Shown here one piece after another: positions 10,566 through 20,946 of a DNA stretch of 64,000 bases (position 1 is its first letter; every line of letters starts with the position of its first letter). Origin of the DNA: Synchiropus splendidus (lineage: Eukaryota > Chordata > Actinopteri > Syngnathiformes > Callionymidae). Under the pieces are notes generated by a model. That model was given only the letters and a program-made list of their open reading frames with translations, was not told the DNA's origin and did no database searches. A program made the position numbers and the translations under genes. The stretch covers positions 10,021,001-10,085,000 of the forward strand of contig NC_071335.1 of NCBI RefSeq assembly GCF_027744825.2, in the 5' to 3' direction.

Positions 10566-10635
10566 AACACACCTGGTCCAACACGCTCGGCCGGCGCTCC
10601 GGCCGCCGCCGGGAGAGCCGCGTCATCCGGGCAGC

Positions 10636-13330
10636 CGGTCCCGGTTTCATACCATCAAGGAGATGGATGCTCCGACGAGCTTCTTCTTCGGCCTGGAGAG
10701 GAGGAACGGGCAGGGGAAAGTGATCCACGCACTCTTATCCGACACGGGCCAGGAACTCACGGAACCACGCCAGATTCGGGAGCGGGCGGTGAGTTTCTTC
10801 TCGTCACTGTACACCAGCGAGCATGCTCAGGGGCCCACACCACTGGAGGGGTTCTGTCAAAAACTGCCTCAGGTGTCGGCGGAGCAGAACTCCCACCTCG
10901 AGCGACCCCTCCGGATGGAGGAACTGGAGGGCGGGCGGGTTCCTGGCATAGATGGACTCACCGCCGAATTTTACAGGGCCTTCTGGGATGTCTTGGCACC
11001 AGACGTCCTGGAGGTCCTGAACGAGAATCTGGCCTCTGGTTCCTTACCAGTGTCCTGCAGGAGGGCAGTGCTCGCCCTTCTCCCGAAGAGGGGCAACCTG
11101 CAGGACATCAGGAACTGGCGGCCTGTGTCGGTGCTGTGTGTGGATTACAGACTCCTGTCCAAGGTCCTGGCCTCCAGGCTAGGGGGACTCATGGAGCATC
11201 TTGTCCACCGGGATCAGACATACAGTGTGCCCGGCAGGTCAATGGTGGACAATGTCCACCTCATTCGGGATGTTTTGGATGTCTCCAGTTCACTGAGATT
11301 AGATACTGGTCTGATTTCCCTGGACCAGGAAAAAGCTTTTGACCGCGTTGAACACCAATTCCTCTGGAAAGTTCTGGAGAGTTTTGGGTTCAGCGCCGGT
11401 TTCATAGCTAAGATCAAGGTGTTGTATAGTGACATTGAGAGCGTCCTGAAGGTCAACGGCAGTCTGTGTGCTCCTTTTAGAGTGTGCAGAGGGGTCCGCC
11501 AGGGCTGCGCTCTGTCGGGGATGCTCTACACACTCTCCCTCGAACCCCTCCTCCACAAGATACGCTCCAGCCTCCAAGGTGTGGTTTTACCGGGTTTTAA
11601 TGAAGACATGGTTTTATCTGCGTACGCGGACGACCTTGTGGTTTTTATTAGAACTCAGAGGGATGCAGACCTTTTAGAAAAAATAGTCAAGGATTTTAAC
11701 ATAGCGTCGGCAGCGAGGGTCAACTGGAGCAAAAGCGAAGCCCTCGCTGTTGGCGAATGGCGTGGCGGTCTCCCGGTTCTCCCCCAAAATCTGCAGTGGG
11801 GCAGAGATGGTTTTAAATATTTAGGCATATTTTTAGGGAGGGAAAATATAGTTAAAAAGAACTGGGAGAACGTCACAGAAAAACTTGAAGACAAAATGCA
11901 GAAATGAAAATGGCTGCTCCCTCAGATGTCTTTTAGAGGCAGAGCGCTGGTTTTAAACAACTTGGTAGCTTCCCAACTGTGGCACAAACTAGCGTGTGTA
12001 GACCCTCCCCCAGGGCTGCTGGCAGTCATACAGCGCAAAATGCTGAATTTCTTTTGGGACGGTCTACACTGGGTGTCACAGGGGGTGCTGTTTTTAGCCA
12101 GAGAGGAGTGGGGACAGGGCCTTGTCCACCTGGCCAGTCGGGCTGCTACTTTCAGAATCCAGTTTACACAGAGGTACCTGAGCAGCCCGATAGATCTGGT
12201 GTGGAGAGGTGTGACCAGCTGCATCCTGAGGCGTGCCAATCACCTGGGGTTGGATGATGTTCTGTTTTTAACTGATTATAAATTGTTAAATTTAACTAGG
12301 CTACCTCTTTTTTACATAAGTGTTTTTAAATCATGGAATCTGTTTTATCAGAAAAGGTGTTCCTCAGCCGACTCTCTGCGCTGGTTGCTCAAAGAACCGC
12401 TCATCCACGGGGCCAGACTGGACATCACCAACGATACCACTCCTGGCCTGACGGCAGCGCTAGTCCAGTCTGGAACCCTCACCCTGAAACATCTGGTGGA
12501 GGCGGTGGGGCCGGAGCTGAAGGATGTCCAGGCACTGGGCTCCCTGCTGAGGCTAAAGTCTGCCCCGGTGGCCCAGAGAATCCTGGAGCTCTGGGCCAGG
12601 AGGATCACACAGAAAGAAAAACGCCTCCTCAAAGACTATAAAGAACAAAGAAAAGCCCCGGACCCAGCAGACCCCTTCCCAGACATCGTCCTGAGCCCAG
12701 GGCTTGGCGAACACACCGGCCCCCTTTTAAAAGTAATGGAGCGAGACAACAACACTACACAAAGCAAAGAAGAAAACAATCTACAGCAACTGTGTGAAGA
12801 TCATCCACAGGGTCGGACTGAGCAGCAGAGCCTCCACTGTGTGGTCCAAGAAACTAAGAGATGGATGTAGCCCACAGTGGAGGATACTATATAAGCCCGC
12901 CATAAGGAAACCGACCGGTGACCTCCAGTGGAGAATTTTACATGGTGCCATTAATTCTAATGCTTTTATCTCTGTTATTAATCCTACTGCTCTTAATGAT
13001 TGCCCTTTTTGCCACCAACGAGAGACTATTTATCATGTTTTTATAGAGTGCGAGAGACTCAGGGTTTTCTTCTCTATTTTAAAACATGTTTTTAGTCTCT
13101 TTAATGTAAATTTTACTGAGGCAATTTTTATCATGGGAGCGGGGTACAGTGCGAAAGAAAAAGAAAAATTCCAACTGCTAAACTTCATTTCTGGAGAGGC
13201 AAAAATGGCAATTTATAAAAGCAGGAAAAACAAGCTGGAGAACAGGGAAGGTGGTTTTAAATCGATATGGTGTTTTAAAAATATACTGTGCAATATTGAT
13301 AATGAAAAACTGCATTTTGCACAATTTTGA
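10636..13330 (+). pseudogene. L1/Tx1 ORF2 reverse transcriptase, disrupted
   Basis: The frame enters at TIKEMDAPTSFFFGLERRNG, a point normally just after the APE endonuclease, which is absent. Reverse transcriptase blocks follow in order: PGIDGLTAEFYRAFW, NWRPVSVLCVDYRLLSK, LISLDQEKAFDRVEH, GVRQGCALSGMLYTLSLEPL, the catalytic AYADDLV (about 11620-11640), and KYLGIFLG. One in-frame TGA at 11905-11907 stands where Trp would fit, then the same frame runs on to 12870. A frameshift in 12794-12870 leads to the C-terminal CPFCHQRETIYHVFIEC cysteine motif and a stop at 13330. The YADD core is intact, but two breaks and the lost endonuclease make it a dead copy. Confidence 0.85.
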
Positions 13331-13388
13331 AAATAATCTGATTTTAATGTGAACTGATTTTAACTTGTACTTCGCACTTTATGAAATT

Positions 13389-13393
<5 letters not shown>

Positions 13394-13441
<48 letters not shown>
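13394..13441. repeat. (TA)n microsatellite at LINE 3' end
   Basis: About 24 uninterrupted TA units immediately after the LINE 3' UTR. Its position suggests that it grew from the element's simple-repeat tail. Confidence 0.9.
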
Positions 13442-13442
<1 letters not shown>

Positions 13443-13827
13443 CATGCGTTACTTACAGTCTTCAGCCTCCACAATTGTTGGGGAACCGCAGCTCAACACC
13501 CAGAGTTGCTTGAGACGCCTTACCGCAGAAAGTGCATCGTCCCTGGGTGGTCCCTGGGTGGCTAGGAACTATTAATCCAACAACAAAGCAGAGGAATCCA
13601 GCACTTCTGTTGGAGCTACAGCGGACGATTAAGCATTGTTTATTAGTCATGACAAGACGTCCGGTAGCGCCTTTCAAAATAAACTAAAAAATGACGGTGA
13701 CGTGAGGAAACCGTTTCTGCGCATGCGCAAAAGTCAACTAATCACTCCGTGAGATGACTCGTAGTTCTCAGTTCATTTTGAAGAGTCGTTCAAATGAACG
13801 AATCTTTCAAAGAACGACCCATCACTG
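13442..13827. other. Right arm of the hAT element, no gene
   Basis: Non-coding right portion of the hAT element, ending in a subterminal stretch with alternating GTTCATT and GAACGA motifs and the CCCATCACT terminus. Confidence 0.45.
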
Positions 13828-13961
13828 TAGCTTCATCTACCAGCTCCTGCCTGTGAGACAGGCCAAACCTCTTTGCGTCCATACTCCCGTTCAGATGATA
13901 TCCCCTACACTGAGATGCTCAACCGCATCTGCGTCAGAAGACTCCAGAAGAGAGATTGTTG

Positions 13962-14408
13962 CTAACTAGACCATGCTGCTTCTGAAGAAAGAGTGTGTGA
14001 ATGCAATGACATTACTTTTTTGATACTGTCTGACTTATCCATGTCCTGCAAAATATATCCAGCATGACATAATGACACCTGGAAAAGAGGCATGCTGGTA
14101 AATCTAGATAGATTTGAACCTGAACCAACAGTAATCTTGGCTGCGTACCTTCCAGTTTCTGTCATTGTACTGTCTCTGAAACAAGAGATTTTCTCTCCCA
14201 GTGGCTGCCCTTCTGTGCCCAATAGTTCCCTCAACTTCTGCTCAGCAATCACTACAGTATCCTGACTGAGGTTTTTTAGTTCACGTGTGCACCACTTGAG
14301 AGCCTTGTCCCAGGACACTTGCCAGTTGTTTGTATCCGACTGTTTTATCTTGGTTGTGAGATCCTTCATAACCCAATGAAAATGTGATGACGTGTTGGAA
14401 ACTACCAA
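13962..14408 (-). CDS. Unidentified 148-codon ORF
   Basis: An open frame reading ...VMKDLTTKIKQSDTNNW... and LRELLGTEGQPLGEKIS. Composition is protein-like (mixed charged helices), but I recognise no family. It lies between the hAT and Tc1 elements and may belong to the same older repeat whose plus-strand ORF was split by the hAT insertion. It may equally be a chance frame. Confidence 0.2.
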   Translation of the reverse strand: MVVSNTSSHFHWVMKDLTTKIKQSDTNNWQVSWDKALKWCTRELKNLSQDTVVIAEQKLRELLGTEGQPLGEKISCFRDSTMTETGRYAAKITVGSGSNLSRFTSMPLFQVSLCHAGYILQDMDKSDSIKKVMSLHSHTLSSEAAWSS

Positions 14409-14683
14409 CTGCCATGAATCAGTGTGTGCAGCTCTCTATCCCGAGGCTGCGTGTGGACGGTGAGCCTGTGTGAGTCTTTTATATCCACCTGCCTGCTTGT
14501 GAAATGTTCACACTAAAGCAGGTGGTGTTGGGCTTTTAAGATTTTTTTTCAACAGCTTGGCCAAAGTCACGTCCAATTTACAGTGCATCCGGAAAGTATT
14601 CAGAGCGCTTCACTTTTTCCGCATTTTGTCATGTTTCAGCCTTATTCCAAAATGGATTCAATTAATTTTTATTCCTCAAAATT

Positions 14684-15221
14684 CTACACCTCAAGCTCCA
14701 TCAAGTTGGATGGGAAGCGTCGGTGCACAGCCATTTTCAAATCTCTCCAAAGAGGTTCAATGGGATTTAAGTCTGGGCTCTGGCTGGGCCACTCAAGGAC
14801 GTTCACCGAGTTGTCCTGAAGCCACTCCTTTTGATATCTTGGCTGTGTGCTTAGGGTCGTTGCCCTGCTGAAAGATGAACCGTCGCCCCAGTCTGAGGTC
14901 AAGAGCGCTCTGGAGCAGTTTTTATCCAGGATGCATCTGTACATTGCTGCATTCATCTTTGCCTCTGTCCTGACGAGTCTCCCAGTTCCTGCCGCTGAGA
15001 AACATCCCCACAGCATGATGCTGCCACCACCATGCTTCACTGTAGGGGTGGTATTGGCCTGGTGAGAAGCGGTGCCTGGTTTCCTCCAAACATGACGTCT
15101 GGCATTCACGCCAAAGAGTTCAATCTTTGTCTCATCTTACCAGAGAATCTTGTTTTTCATGGTCTGAGTGCACTTCAGGTGCCTCTTGGCAAACTCCAGG
15201 CGGGCTGCCATGTGCCTTTTA
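14684..15221 (-). pseudogene. Tc1-like transposase, catalytic part
   Basis: After the MITE the transposase resumes with MAARLEFAKRHLK, then a DETKIELFG block with the first catalytic Asp (directly preceded by an in-frame TAA). It goes on to NARRHVWRKPGTA, GGGSIMLWGCFSAAGTGRL, and SPDLNPIEPLWRDLK, which holds the last two acidic residues of the DDE triad. Frame and order match Tc1 elements. The stop codon and the MITE insertion inactivate it. Confidence 0.85.
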
Positions 15222-15229
15222 CTAAGGAG

Positions 15230-16265
15230 TAGGGCTGAACGATTAATTGCATTTGCGATTATATCGCAATATGATAGAACGTGATTTTCTAACCGTAAGG
15301 CTGCGATTTGACTGGTCACGTGACTTTCACGTTGGTGGCGCAGCGCAACAGTGAGCTTTAGCCATGGAGCTGTAAATGACGGCTTTAGCCTATGAAGGTA
15401 AAATGGGTGCAAAAGTGGCACATACCCGAAACACAAGACTCGTATCCATGCGTCAGAGGCACATACCCGTCACTGCACATTTGCATCTGTAAACCCCATG
15501 GCACGTGCGTGTAAAAAGAAGATTTACATTCATACAAACACGAAAAGTAATTTGGCCTTCATTTTCTAAGTGCACAGATACAAGTGGCTAAACACGAGCT
15601 CTTGAAACTGCAATTGTGACACATTGCTAAGTTTTCCACCTCAACCACCGCCAAAACGGGTGCATAAGTTCCACACACAACACGATCCGTATGCGCGTGC
15701 ACCCTTTTGCACCTCTTCTCGCACCTATAAATAAAACTGATGCGCACTCGTAGAAGTGGCGGCAATACCTGCCTGTTACTCCATGCGCGTTCCCGGTAGT
15801 CACGTGACGGCTTTTTTTTATTCCTAATTATGGGCTGTTTATGTTCAGACAGTGCTTAAAAAGTGCAATCTGCCTTTACATGAAGAGTTGGACGTGTTAG
15901 AGTGGTAAAGCCACATATTGGTTTGCATTATTGTTGTAATATGCACTTTAGTTTGTGTGATTTATCAGTTTAGTAAGTCTACAGTTGGAACTGAAGTAGA
16001 CAAATGAACCATCTTTCATTTTAATTAATGCTTCATTTGCCTTTATCTTAACATAAGAATAGCCTATAAGGAAGAACAATTATATATGCTGAATCACATA
16101 TGGTTTATTATAATGTAGATTGATTTATTAGTTGTGTTTGCTGTAAAATACATGAGAAGAGGACCTTGAAAAATAATCGCACATTTAATCGCAATTGCAA
16201 TATTGAGAGGAAAAAAAAAAAAAAAAAATCGCAATTAGATTATTTTCCAAAATTGTTCAGCCCTA
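15230..16265. mobile_element. hAT-type MITE nested in the Tc1-like element
   Basis: Termini TAGGGCTGAACGATTAAT (left) and ATTGTTCAGCCCTA (right) are inverted repeats of a kind common in fish hAT non-autonomous elements. The flanks CTAAGGAG (15222-15229) and CGAAGGAG (16266-16273) match at 7 of 8 bases, as expected for an 8-bp hAT target duplication. No transposase is encoded. An A-rich run of about 19 bases lies near the right end (16209-16228). Confidence 0.85.
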
Positions 16266-16274
16266 CGAAGGAGT

Positions 16275-16668
16275 GGCTTCCGTCTGGCCACTCTGCCATA
16301 CAGGTCCGATTGGTGGATTGCTGCAAAGAGGGTTGTCCGTCTGGAAGGTTCTCCTCTCTCCACAGAGGAACGCTGGAGTGCTGACAGAGTGACCATCAGG
16401 TTCTTGGTCACCTCCCTGGCTTAGGCCCTTCTCCCCTGATCACTCAGTTTACAGTAGATGGTTGGCCAGCTCTAGGAAGAGTCCTGGCGGTTCCCATCTT
16501 CTTCCATTTACGGATGACGGAGGCCGCTGTGCTCATTGGGACTATCAAAGCAGCAGCATTTTTTTGTACCCTTCCCCAGATTTGTGCCTCTAGACAACCC
16601 TGTCTCGGAGGTCTACAGACAACTCCTTTGACTTTGTGCTTGGTTTGTGCTCTGACATGCACTGTCAA
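16275..16668 (-). pseudogene. Tc1-like transposase, N-terminal part
   Basis: The minus-strand frame contains SVIRKWKKMGTARTLPRAG, the paired-like DNA-binding region with the linker motif of Tc1 transposases, and continues in broken frames toward the nested MITE. Stops (for example after STVN near 16447) show decay. It is the 5' part of the gene whose remainder is at 15221-14684. Confidence 0.75.
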
Positions 16669-17043
16669 CTGTGGGAACTTGTATAGACAGATGTGTGCCG
16701 ATCCAAATCATGTCCAATCAACTGAATTTACCACAGTTGGACTCCAATGAAGCTGTAGAAACATCTCACGGATGATCAGTGGAAAGAGGATGCACCTGAG
16801 CTCATTTTTTAGCTTCATGGTAAAGGCTGTGAATACTTATGTACATGTGATTTCTTAGTTTTTTTTATTATTATTTTTAATACATTTAAAAAAAATCTTG
16901 ACTTTTTTCACACTGTCATTGTGGAGTGTTGTGTGTAGAATTTTGAGGAACAAAAATGATTTAAATCAATTCTGGAATAAGGCTGTAGCATAACAAAATG
17001 CGGAAAAAGTGAAGTGCTGTGAATACTTCCTGGATGCACTCTA

Positions 17044-18606
17044 GGTAGGATTTTTGGCGTGGAGTTCGGAGGTGGTGGAGTCTAATGTCTAATTCATATG
17101 GAAGAAAAAGCAAATACGTATGATTTGAAATACAATTCCAAACCATGATCCATAGCAACAACTGAAGTCTGTCTCTCCAGAAGTGTACTTGCAAGTCGGC
17201 TCTGATGCCGTGAGACGGGGAGAAAAAACAGACACATGAGAAGACGGACACTAAATGAAGCACATATGGAACTTTTTAAAAAGGAAGTCAACACACAGAA
17301 AGCTAAACATGAGGTGTGATGCAAATATGATTAGCAGCTGAACAAAAGATTAACACTGGAATTAAAATGTACAGCTTTATAAAAAAGCTGAACTTTATCA
17401 AACACTGAAAACATTTAAAATGAGTTAATAAAAAAACGAAATAAGTCAACAATACATCAAATAACAGGAAGATAATCAACAGGGGAAAATTGAATGCATG
17501 CTGAAAAAATTGGACACGTTTGTCATCATGTTAATAGCAGATCAAACAAGTCACTGAAACGCCTGAGCTGGGGTCGAGAGCAGTTTCACCCCTCCCTCAA
17601 TAAAGTCTACTTTTGTTATTACGTGATGGAGACCACAGATTCTTCTTTTTCAAAGAAAATGGGCCAACGTGATAATACAATGGCTGGGAGCACATGGAGC
17701 TGAGGAACACGATGCAGGTGCTGCTAGCCGTGGCTAACTTTAGTTCACTCTAAGTTTAGTAAATCAGTAAAACGAGCAACGACAACTATAGCCGACATGT
17801 AACATCACTATGAGCACAAAAGGAAGCAAACTGTGTAGAGTAGGTGTTGCATCTTGAAGTAAAACCCGGATTCCCAGTTTCCAAACTCCAGTCCTTTACT
17901 TGACGTTAATTCCAGCACAGTTATATATCAACCCAAATGGACAACAATTATTCAATCAAGCGAGTCTCTACCAGCATTCCCACAATACCATTTCGCCCTC
18001 TAGTGGCTCCTCAAAATAGCCAAACCCTGTCAACAAAATAATATTGATAACAATAATATACATTTAACAAACACGTCTCCCACTATACTACGGTAGGTAT
18101 ACTGACCGGCGAGCAAACACACAAGGCGTGTCGAGGCAACAACGCTCCGCAAGCTTATGTAGGGATTTTGGTATGCTTCAAGGAGCATCACACATTTTTG
18201 TGTTTCTCGTTCAGCACACTGGTCAACTGTAGCATCATGAATAGTAAAAAGAAACCCACGATGACCTGCTATCAATGGAGTCTGGAGACTCGCGCAGAGA
18301 ACCGGAGCGGGCGATGTGTGGACTTCTCACACCTCTGCCAGGAGCCTCCTAATCTGGTACGTTTTCCTGATTAAGCAGGACCCCATTCTTTTGCAGCAAT
18401 TGCCGGTTCATGCGTGTTAATCAGCGTAATGTCACCATATACTAATCCGTAAGTATTTTTCTTGCAGTGGTCTGCCTGCATTGGACTACTGGTCTTTTGA
18501 TACTGTCATCCCTCTTATCTATGACCTGGAAACTGATCCTGCCTTTTCCCTGAAACGTGACTGGTCAGCTGGTGATTGACCTTGGACAGTTTAATAAACT
18601 GCTTTG
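17044..18606. other. No gene recognised
   Basis: AT-rich DNA with short ORFs only. The 18130-18370 stretch has a 68-codon plus-strand frame and an AG/GT-like border, but no recognisable protein. TTTCGCCCTCTAGTGGC near 17992 is a fragment common in vertebrate repeats. Confidence 0.3.
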
Positions 18607-19300
18607 TGTCATGTTTGCTAACTAGTCTGACCCAAGTGCAGAAGGGTTAGGAATCCACAGATGACTCGGACAAAGGAGGTTAGCAGTTATCAATGAATTT
18701 AATACAAATAACACACAAACAATAAGGAGAACTGAGGTTGACGACACCAAAAGTGGAGCGCGGAGGACAAACGTGAAAGAAGGGAAAGAACCTGAAACGG
18801 AAAGCAGGTGTAAGAGATACAATCCTGAAAACTGGGACAACTGAGAAACGCACTGGGAACTCTCAAGAGGCTAATCTAAAACTAAGGACGCTCGGTAGTG
18901 GTTAAAACACACACGAGTACAGAGGAAATCAATACCACAATGGTAGAACTAAAATATCGAGTAAACAAAGATTCACACACAGGCTATCGGGGAGCAGAGG
19001 GAAGAGCGAGAGAGAGAGGTAAGGTGAGAGTACGTGGAGGAGAACGCGTAGCGAAACATTGAGATACAGGGACACAAGCAAACGGCGTAATCGAGAGGAA
19101 ATTTTACCATGTTATACGTAAACAGACCATTTTGCGAGCTGGAGCCCGGGAGAAGATATCCATGGAGATGTGATTAACAGGATGAGTTCCAGCTGCGTTG
19201 CCATCAAGCTGGAGGGAAACAGATACAAAGCAGGAAACAAGGAACCGGGAAAACAGGAAGTTACAAAATCAAAAGCACAGACGAGACACGGAACCTAACA
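18607..19300 (-). mobile_element. Solo LTR with 5-bp target duplication
   Basis: On the minus strand the 694-bp unit starts TGTTAGGTTCCGTG and ends AACATGACA, the TG...CA form of LTRs. It is flanked by perfect direct repeats CTTTG (18602-18606 and 19301-19305), the 5-bp duplication typical of Gypsy-like and retroviral integrases. No internal region is present, so this is a solo LTR left by LTR-LTR recombination. A diverged copy lies in the opposite orientation at 20200-20862. Confidence 0.8.
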
Positions 19301-20199
19301 CTTTGAGTCTTCCTCAGAGTTTTGCATTTGATTGTGATCCATCAGCTCAGTCGGATCATGACCCTGTTAATCTGAAGTCACTACTGAAGTCATGATTTGA
19401 TGTTCTTGACTGATCAGAGGCTCTTGGATTGACTAGAATACATTCCAAAGTAACAAAAGTGCGACCGACGTAATTTTAGACAGAACAGGGAGGAATATGC
19501 AATGGTATGGAAAGAGAATGATTCCGTCAATATCACTGTGAGAAAACCTAAGTTAGTGGACCCTTTTAACAAGCAGGTTGGAGTGATAAGTTCAGTCATT
19601 GAACGACTGTCATGTGACTGTCCATTAGATCGTTGTCACAGCGGTAGAGATAGGTTTTTGATGAACATTGTGGTGTTATTGTAGTGATGCTGGCGGACGT
19701 GTCAAGATTGCAGATTCTTTTCACATTTCAAGGAGTAAGTTCAGCAGTTAATGTTCACAATGTAGGTGAAATGGCACACAACAATAACATGACTTATTCA
19801 ATAACTTGAAAAATTACATATAGCTGGGTGTAATATCCAAATTGGGAAATTATTTAATGTTTTTGGTAAAAGGAGGCTTATATGCCTGTTTGAAATCCCA
19901 CTTGTTCTCTTGTCTATTTTGTTTCATTCATTTATAGTTCATTTGCAAATGTGATTTTCCTGTTTCATTGAACACATCACTGCTGTTTTGTGTCCTAAAT
20001 GCATCTCTGCCATACTGACATGCTTGTTCTTTGGCATCCTTTTATCCTGAAGAATAAAATTGTGAGTCACAACTAACTTCAAGTATTGGGTTGACATATT
20101 TGCCGTAGTTGGGGGGTAAAAGCCGAGCAAGCCTTTTACCGTAATTGTTCCACTTGGAAGTGGTCTAGTAGCCATCCTTCACATAGTAATTATTGATAG
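19301..20199. other. Mixed repeat DNA; inverted copy of the 5.9-kb LTR
   Basis: About 19370-19500 on the minus strand matches 5885-6045 on the plus strand in ordered blocks (GAGCCTCTGATC, CATGACTTCAG-like, AATTACGT). This is a second, opposite-strand fragment of that LTR family. The remaining 700 bases show no gene. Confidence 0.4.
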
Positions 20200-20862
20200 T
20201 GCCGTTATGTTCCGTGTTTTTCTTGTGCTTTTATTATGTTATTTCCTGTTTGTGTTTTCCTTTCCTTTTGTTCCCCCCAGCTTCATGGCAGCGCAGCTGG
20301 AGCTCGTCTGATGATCAAGTTGCGGTGATTTCTACACCTAGGTTCCCGATGGTTGATCCTCTTCCTCCAGTAAAGTCCTCCTTGAAAATTAAGCTCTTTG
20401 ATATCTATCTACTCTGCATGGCGTTTTTGCTGCTTTCTTGTTAGTCCTTCTAGTTTGTTTCCTGCCTTTTATAGCCGCGTTGTGTGCTCTGCAAGAGTTT
20501 TTCTTACTCGTGTCTTGTTTTCTCTTGTTGGCTTTTTCTTCCTCGCGTGCGTGTTTCAGTGTTCCACCACCGAGCGTTTTTTGTTGTTTGGGCCTCGTGG
20601 ATATATCCGTGTGTGGTTTTGGTTGCCCCCGTTACTTTATAATAATTTGCCTCTTTTCCGTTTTAAGTTGTGTTGAGTGTTTCCCTTGCTCTTAGTTTTT
20701 GGATAACCACGTCCTTAGTTCTTCGTCTCTTGTCTGTGCCCTGTTATTTTTGGATTTTTTTGTTGATTAAATATTGTAAAACTTAACCTCGTCTGTGTCG
20801 ACTCATCTGTGGGCCAGTTACTATTTAGCACATGGGTCTGTTCACCTGAGCCAACCATGACA
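20200..20862 (+). mobile_element. LTR copy, opposite in orientation to 18.6-19.3 kb
   Basis: Starts near TGCCGTTATGTTCCGTG and ends CCAACCATGACA. It shares blocks with the solo LTR: CAGCTTCATGGCAGCGCAGC against CAGCTTGATGGCAACGCAGC, GACTCATCTGTGG, and CATGACA at the end. Much of its middle is T-rich. No 5-bp target duplication was found, so its borders may be damaged. The 85- and 92-codon frames inside are hydrophobic reads of T-rich DNA, not genes. Confidence 0.55.
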
Positions 20863-20946
20863 ACTCCAGTACTCTCAAAGGATGTTATCTCAAGTGGTAA
20901 CCATCTGGCAAATATATTTGAATTTAGTGCACCACAATGGCTCTTT

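Larger units (their letters stand above)
9940..13441 (+). mobile_element. L1/Tx1-clade LINE, internally deleted
   Basis: A non-LTR retrotransposon in plus orientation. It has an ORF1 remnant with a CCHC knuckle, ORF2 reverse transcriptase and C-terminal cysteine motif, a short 3' UTR, and a (TA)n tail at 13394-13441. It is about 3.4 kb instead of the 5-6 kb usual for the clade, because the end of ORF1 and the whole endonuclease region are missing between about 10570 and 10640. It lies inside the 8.2-13.8 kb hAT element. No clean target duplication was recognised. Confidence 0.75.
8221..13827 (+). mobile_element. hAT element hosting a nested LINE
   Basis: The ends form an inverted pair: AGTGATGGG at 8222-8230 and CCCATCACT at 13818-13826. 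Just inside both ends are GTTCATT/GAACGA-rich subterminal motifs, as in fish hAT elements beginning TAGTGATGGG. A hAT C-terminal domain remnant lies inside on the plus strand. A LINE of about 3.4 kb is inserted in the right half. I could not find a matching 8-bp target duplication, so the termini are either degraded or from two copies. Confidence 0.55.
14581..17041 (-). mobile_element. Tc1-like transposon
   Basis: Left terminus CAGTGCATCCGGAAAGTATT and right terminus ...ACTTCCTGGATGCACTC are imperfect inverted repeats, with a longer inner match (ATTCCAAAATGGATTCAAT against its complement near 16960). Both sides are flanked by the TA dinucleotide (14579-14580 and 17042-17043), the Tc1/mariner target duplication. 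Without the nested MITE it would be about 1.42 kb, normal for the family. Confidence 0.9.

Noticed and set aside
20193..20695. Three overlapping plus-strand hydrophobic frames
   Set aside because: They are reads of a T-rich LTR; hydrophobicity comes from base composition.
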